DNA of 64,000 nucleotides from an uncultured Methylopila sp. (lineage in GTDB: Bacteria; Pseudomonadota; Alphaproteobacteria; Rhizobiales; Methylopilaceae). Below the pieces are notes generated by a model. The model did no database searches and had not been told where the DNA came from. It saw only the letters and a list, made by a program, of their open reading frames with translations. Position 1 is the stretch's first letter. Each line of letters starts with the position of its first letter. The stretch lies in NCBI GenBank assembly GCA_902168115.1, contig CABHPB010000063.1, positions 113,933-177,932 on the forward strand, in the 5' to 3' direction. Made by a program: the position numbers and the translations under genes. This document shows, piece by piece, positions 61,519-64,000 of the stretch.

Positions 61519-62538
61519 ATGCCTCTGTTCCACGACCGGACCGGCCGCTTCTCGCCGCTTCTGACGGCGACGCTGATCGGCCTGTGTCTGCCGGCGGCCT
61601 GGCTCGCCTTCCGCGCGTTCAACGGCGATTTCTCGGCCGCGGCGCCCTCAGCTCCGGGTCTTCCTCCGGGCTTTGGCGACGCGCCCGGGATCGGCGGCCC
61701 GGCCGCCGGGGGCGGATCGCCCTTCGGCTCCGGGGCGGCGCCCTCCTTCGGCGGCCCCGACCGGTCGGCCTCCGACAGCGCCCGTCCGATCTACGCCGCG
61801 ATCCACTTCACCGGCGACTGGGCGATCCGCTTCCTGCTGCTTTCGCTCATGGTCACGCCGTTTCGGCGGATCTGGCACTGGCCGCGCCTCGTCCTCACCC
61901 GCCGGCGGATCGGCCTCGCCGCCCTCGCCTACGCCGCCGGCCACTTCCTGCTCTACGCGCTCGACCAGGAGTTCGTCGTCTCCAAGATCGCGAGCGAGAT
62001 CGCGCTGCGCGTCTATCTCGCCATCGGCCTCGTCGGTCTTCTCGGTCTGATCGCGCTCGGCGCAACGTCATGGGACGGCGCGGTGAAGCGCATGGGCGCG
62101 GAGAACTGGAACCGGCTGCACCGGACCGCCTATGTGATCGCTGGGCTCGCGACGCTGCATTTCTTCATGCAGTCCAAGCTCGACGTCACCGAGCCGACGC
62201 TGATGTGGGGCCTGTTCCTCTGGGCGATGGGCTGGCGCTGGCTGCAGCGACGCGGCGATCGCGCCGTCAGCATCGTGTGGCTGATCGGCCTCGCCGTCGC
62301 CGCCGGGCTCGGCACGGCTCTGTCGGAGGCGCTCTGGTACGGGCTCGCGACCGGCGTCGACCCGGTCCGCGTGCTCAAGGCGAACTTCACGATCGTCCTC
62401 GGCCTCAGGCCCTGCTGGCAGGTGCTGATCTTCGGATGTGTCGCCGCCGCGACAAGCCTGATCGGAGCGAGGCGGCGCGGCCCGGCGCGTCCGAAAGCTG
62501 CCCGCGCGTCTCTAGCGTCGGGCCAGGCATCGTCCTAG
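61519..62538 (+). CDS. Ferric reductase-like / MsrQ-type heme membrane protein with Gly/Pro-rich insertion
   Basis: A 339-aa membrane protein of the ferric_reduct/YedZ-MsrQ group. It has about six helices with conserved heme-ligand histidines (IHFTGDW, AAGHFLLY, LHRTAY and TLHFF). Between the first helix and the heme core lies a roughly 50-residue Gly/Pro/Ser-rich stretch (about 40-88), so the protein is longer than the usual MsrQ of about 200 residues. No msrP partner gene is adjacent. Electron transfer to an unknown acceptor is the most one can say. The 38-base gap to the aminotransferase suggests an operon. Confidence 0.78.
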   Translation: MPLFHDRTGRFSPLLTATLIGLCLPAAWLAFRAFNGDFSAAAPSAPGLPPGFGDAPGIGGPAAGGGSPFGSGAAPSFGGPDRSASDSARPIYAAIHFTGDWAIRFLLLSLMVTPFRRIWHWPRLVLTRRRIGLAALAYAAGHFLLYALDQEFVVSKIASEIALRVYLAIGLVGLLGLIALGATSWDGAVKRMGAENWNRLHRTAYVIAGLATLHFFMQSKLDVTEPTLMWGLFLWAMGWRWLQRRGDRAVSIVWLIGLAVAAGLGTALSEALWYGLATGVDPVRVLKANFTIVLGLRPCWQVLIFGCVAAATSLIGARRRGPARPKAARASLASGQASS

Positions 62539-62576
62539 AAGGGACGCCTTACGCCTTTCGTTCAGGACGCTTCGCC

Positions 62577-63866
62577 GTGATCTCCGACCTTTCCGCAGCC
62601 GACCTCGACGCCTTCATCGCGCGCGCCCGCGCGGACTTCGACGCCTTCAAGGCGCGCGGCCTCAAGCTCGACATGACGCGCGGCAAACCCTCGCCGGAAC
62701 AGCTCGATTTCTCGGAAGGCATGCTGGCGCTGCCGGGCAACCGCGACCACACCACCGACGCGGGCGAGGACGCGCGCAACTATGGCGGCCTGCAGGGCAT
62801 TCTCGAGGTCCGCAAGCTGTTCGCCGGCCCGCTCGGCGTGAAGCCGGAGAACGTCGTGGTCGGCGGCAACGCGAGTCTGGCCATGATGCACGACGTCATC
62901 GTTTGGGCGCTGCTGAAGGGCGTGCCGGGCTCCGAGCGGCCGTGGGGCAAGGAAAGCGAGATCGCCTTCATCTGCCCGGCCCCCGGCTATGACCGCCACT
63001 TCGCGATCCTCGAGGAGTACGGGATCAGGATGATCCCGGTGCGCCTCACCGGCGAAGGGCCGGACATGGACGAGGTCGAGCGCCTCGTGCGCGACCCGGC
63101 GGTCAAGGGCATGTGGTGCGTGCCGAAATACTCGAACCCCTCGGCCGAGTGCTATTCTGACGAGACCATCCGCCGTCTGGCGAAGATGGAGACCGGCGCG
63201 CCGGACTTCCGGCTGTTCTGGGACAACGCCTACGTTCTCCATCACCTGACGGAGAACCGCCGCGAGATCCTCAACGTCGTCGAGGAATGCGCCGCGGCCG
63301 GCAATCCGGACCGCGCCTTCGTCTTCGCCTCGACCTCGAAGATGACGCTCGCCGGCGCGGGCCTCGCCTTCTTCGCCTCCTCCGACGCCAACGTGAAATG
63401 GCAGATGGCGCGGGCGTCCAAGCAGACCATCGGCCCCGACAAGCTGAACCAGCTGCGCCACGTGCGCTTCCTGAAGGATGAGGCGGGCCTCGTCGCCCAC
63501 ATGGACAAACACCGCGTCTCGCTCGCGCCGAAGTTCAAGGCTGTTACGGACGCGCTCCAGGCGCGGCTCGGCGACACCGGCGCCGCGACCTGGATCGTCC
63601 CCGAGGGCGGCTACTTCGTCAGCGTCGACCTCGTTTCCGGCGCGGCCTCGCGCACCGTCGCGCTCGCCAAGGAGGCCGGCCTCGCGCTCACCCCGGCCGG
63701 AGCCACCTGGCCCTACGGCAAGGACCCGCAGGACTCGAACCTGCGCCTCGCCCCGTCCTTCCCGACGCTCGCGGACGTCAAGACCGCCGCCGAAGGAATC
63801 GCCCTCTGCATGGCGCTCGCCTGCGCCGAGGTCGAGAAGGCGAAGCGCCTGGAAAAGGCCGCCTAA
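62577..63866 (+). CDS. Class I aminotransferase (MocR-type/aspartate-like, PF12897 group)
   Basis: A 429-aa PLP enzyme. It begins near GTG 62577 (VISDLSAADLDAFIARA), with AGGACG upstream. Motifs: DMTRGKPSPEQLDFSEG, GGNASLAMMHD, PAPGYDRHF, the WDNAY Asp-x-Ala-Tyr block, the PLP lysine in ASTSKMTLAGAG, and a C-terminal RLAPSFP arginine that binds the carboxylate. These match the aminotransferase family annotated as aspartate or alanine-glyoxylate type. The substrate pair is not certain. It is probably co-transcribed with the upstream heme membrane protein. Confidence 0.9.
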   Translation: MISDLSAADLDAFIARARADFDAFKARGLKLDMTRGKPSPEQLDFSEGMLALPGNRDHTTDAGEDARNYGGLQGILEVRKLFAGPLGVKPENVVVGGNASLAMMHDVIVWALLKGVPGSERPWGKESEIAFICPAPGYDRHFAILEEYGIRMIPVRLTGEGPDMDEVERLVRDPAVKGMWCVPKYSNPSAECYSDETIRRLAKMETGAPDFRLFWDNAYVLHHLTENRREILNVVEECAAAGNPDRAFVFASTSKMTLAGAGLAFFASSDANVKWQMARASKQTIGPDKLNQLRHVRFLKDEAGLVAHMDKHRVSLAPKFKAVTDALQARLGDTGAATWIVPEGGYFVSVDLVSGAASRTVALAKEAGLALTPAGATWPYGKDPQDSNLRLAPSFPTLADVKTAAEGIALCMALACAEVEKAKRLEKAA

Positions 63867-63873
63867 GGCTTAG

Positions 63874-64000
63874 CTAGGATCTGAACTCATAAAGGTTGCG
63901 GGTGGCATGCAGCGCTGATTCAAGGTCCAGGGAGGATCTTAGATGGCGCGCTACGATCTGAGCGAAGCGGAGTGGCGGCTGATCGAGTCGCTGCTTCCCA
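63874..64000 (+). mobile_element. Left end of an IS5-family insertion sequence, truncated by the window
   Basis: The bases after the aminotransferase contain CTAG (about 63874) and then an unrelated sequence leading to a transposase start. CTAG-type targets occur for this IS group. The terminal inverted repeat cannot be verified because the right end is outside the window. Confidence 0.5.
63943..64000 (+). CDS. IS5-family transposase, first 19 codons only
   Basis: ATG 63943 follows GGGAGG. The translation MARYDLSEAEWRLIESLLP is the standard N-terminus of DUF4096/IS5-type transposases (consensus YDLTDxEWxLIxPLLP). The rest lies beyond the right edge. Confidence 0.88.
   Translation, partial: MARYDLSEAEWRLIESLLP

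Overview
The window is a GC-rich, densely coded chromosomal segment, most likely from an alphaproteobacterium of the order Hyphomicrobiales (Rhizobiales). This is an inference. It rests on the codon usage, a GGAAC-N16-CGTT (EcfG-type) promoter in front of DUF883/CsbD stress genes, rhizobial-looking IlvB and LeuA proteins, short palindromic extragenic repeats, and many genes separated by overlapping stop/start codons. No rRNA, CRISPR array, prophage or conjugative module is visible. Two tRNA genes (Pro-CGG, Lys-CTT) and the first codons of an IS5-type transposase at the right edge are present.

Region by region. 1-2.8 kb: end of a polar amino-acid ABC transporter (permease, ATPase), a small membrane protein and an AT-richer secreted protein. 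2.9-7.6 kb: a coupled SbcD/SbcC-like pair (YhaO/YhaN type). 7.7-10.5 kb: PaaI thioesterase, Rrf2 Fe-S regulator, an 81-aa protein and a cytochrome P450. 10.6-15.6 kb: tRNA-Pro, a general-stress operon (DUF883, CsbD), an 1183-aa hybrid kinase and an EF-hand protein. 15.8-19.3 kb: three secreted paralogs with a 'PCR...GGCGxPxYA...GYLTAY...GYY' domain, plus tRNA-Lys. 19.4-25.8 kb: a catabolic/uptake island with TctCBA, an amidohydrolase, an MFS carrier and a MaiA-like isomerase. 25.9-30.0 kb: a hybrid histidine kinase with a ParD-type DNA-binding head, and a DUF3829 protein. 30.2-36.9 kb: a free-standing ACP/ketosynthase pair and two large RTX proteins.

37.1-44.2 kb: leuA with a candidate attenuator, then a five-gene overlapping Gtr-type glycosylation operon (GT2, GtrA, two tandem polytopic GT-C-like proteins, Nudix). 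44.4-50.5 kb: methyltransferase, pdxY, DUF2853, DedA, a serralysin-like M10/RTX protease, and an SDR with a divergent AraC regulator. 50.5-57.0 kb: DUF1835 protein, then ilvC, a TetR regulator, ilvN, an AT-rich membrane metallopeptidase lodged inside the ilv operon, and ilvB preceded by an Ile-Leu-Val leader peptide and an intrinsic attenuator. 57.2-64.0 kb: a secreted caspase-like protein with a duplicated C-terminal module, a MASE1-like/GGDEF cyclase, a ferric-reductase-like membrane protein, a class I aminotransferase and the transposase fragment.

The main functional threads are branched-chain amino-acid synthesis under leader-peptide control (leuA, ilvB-X-ilvN, ilvC), calcium-dependent secreted proteins (three RTX proteins and an EF-hand protein), envelope glycosylation and signalling. 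The most unusual items are the ParD-kinase fusion, the metallopeptidase gene inside ilvBN, the two branched-chain leader peptides, the secreted three-paralog family and the caspase with tandem C-terminal repeats. All family assignments come from reading motifs by eye; no database search was run.
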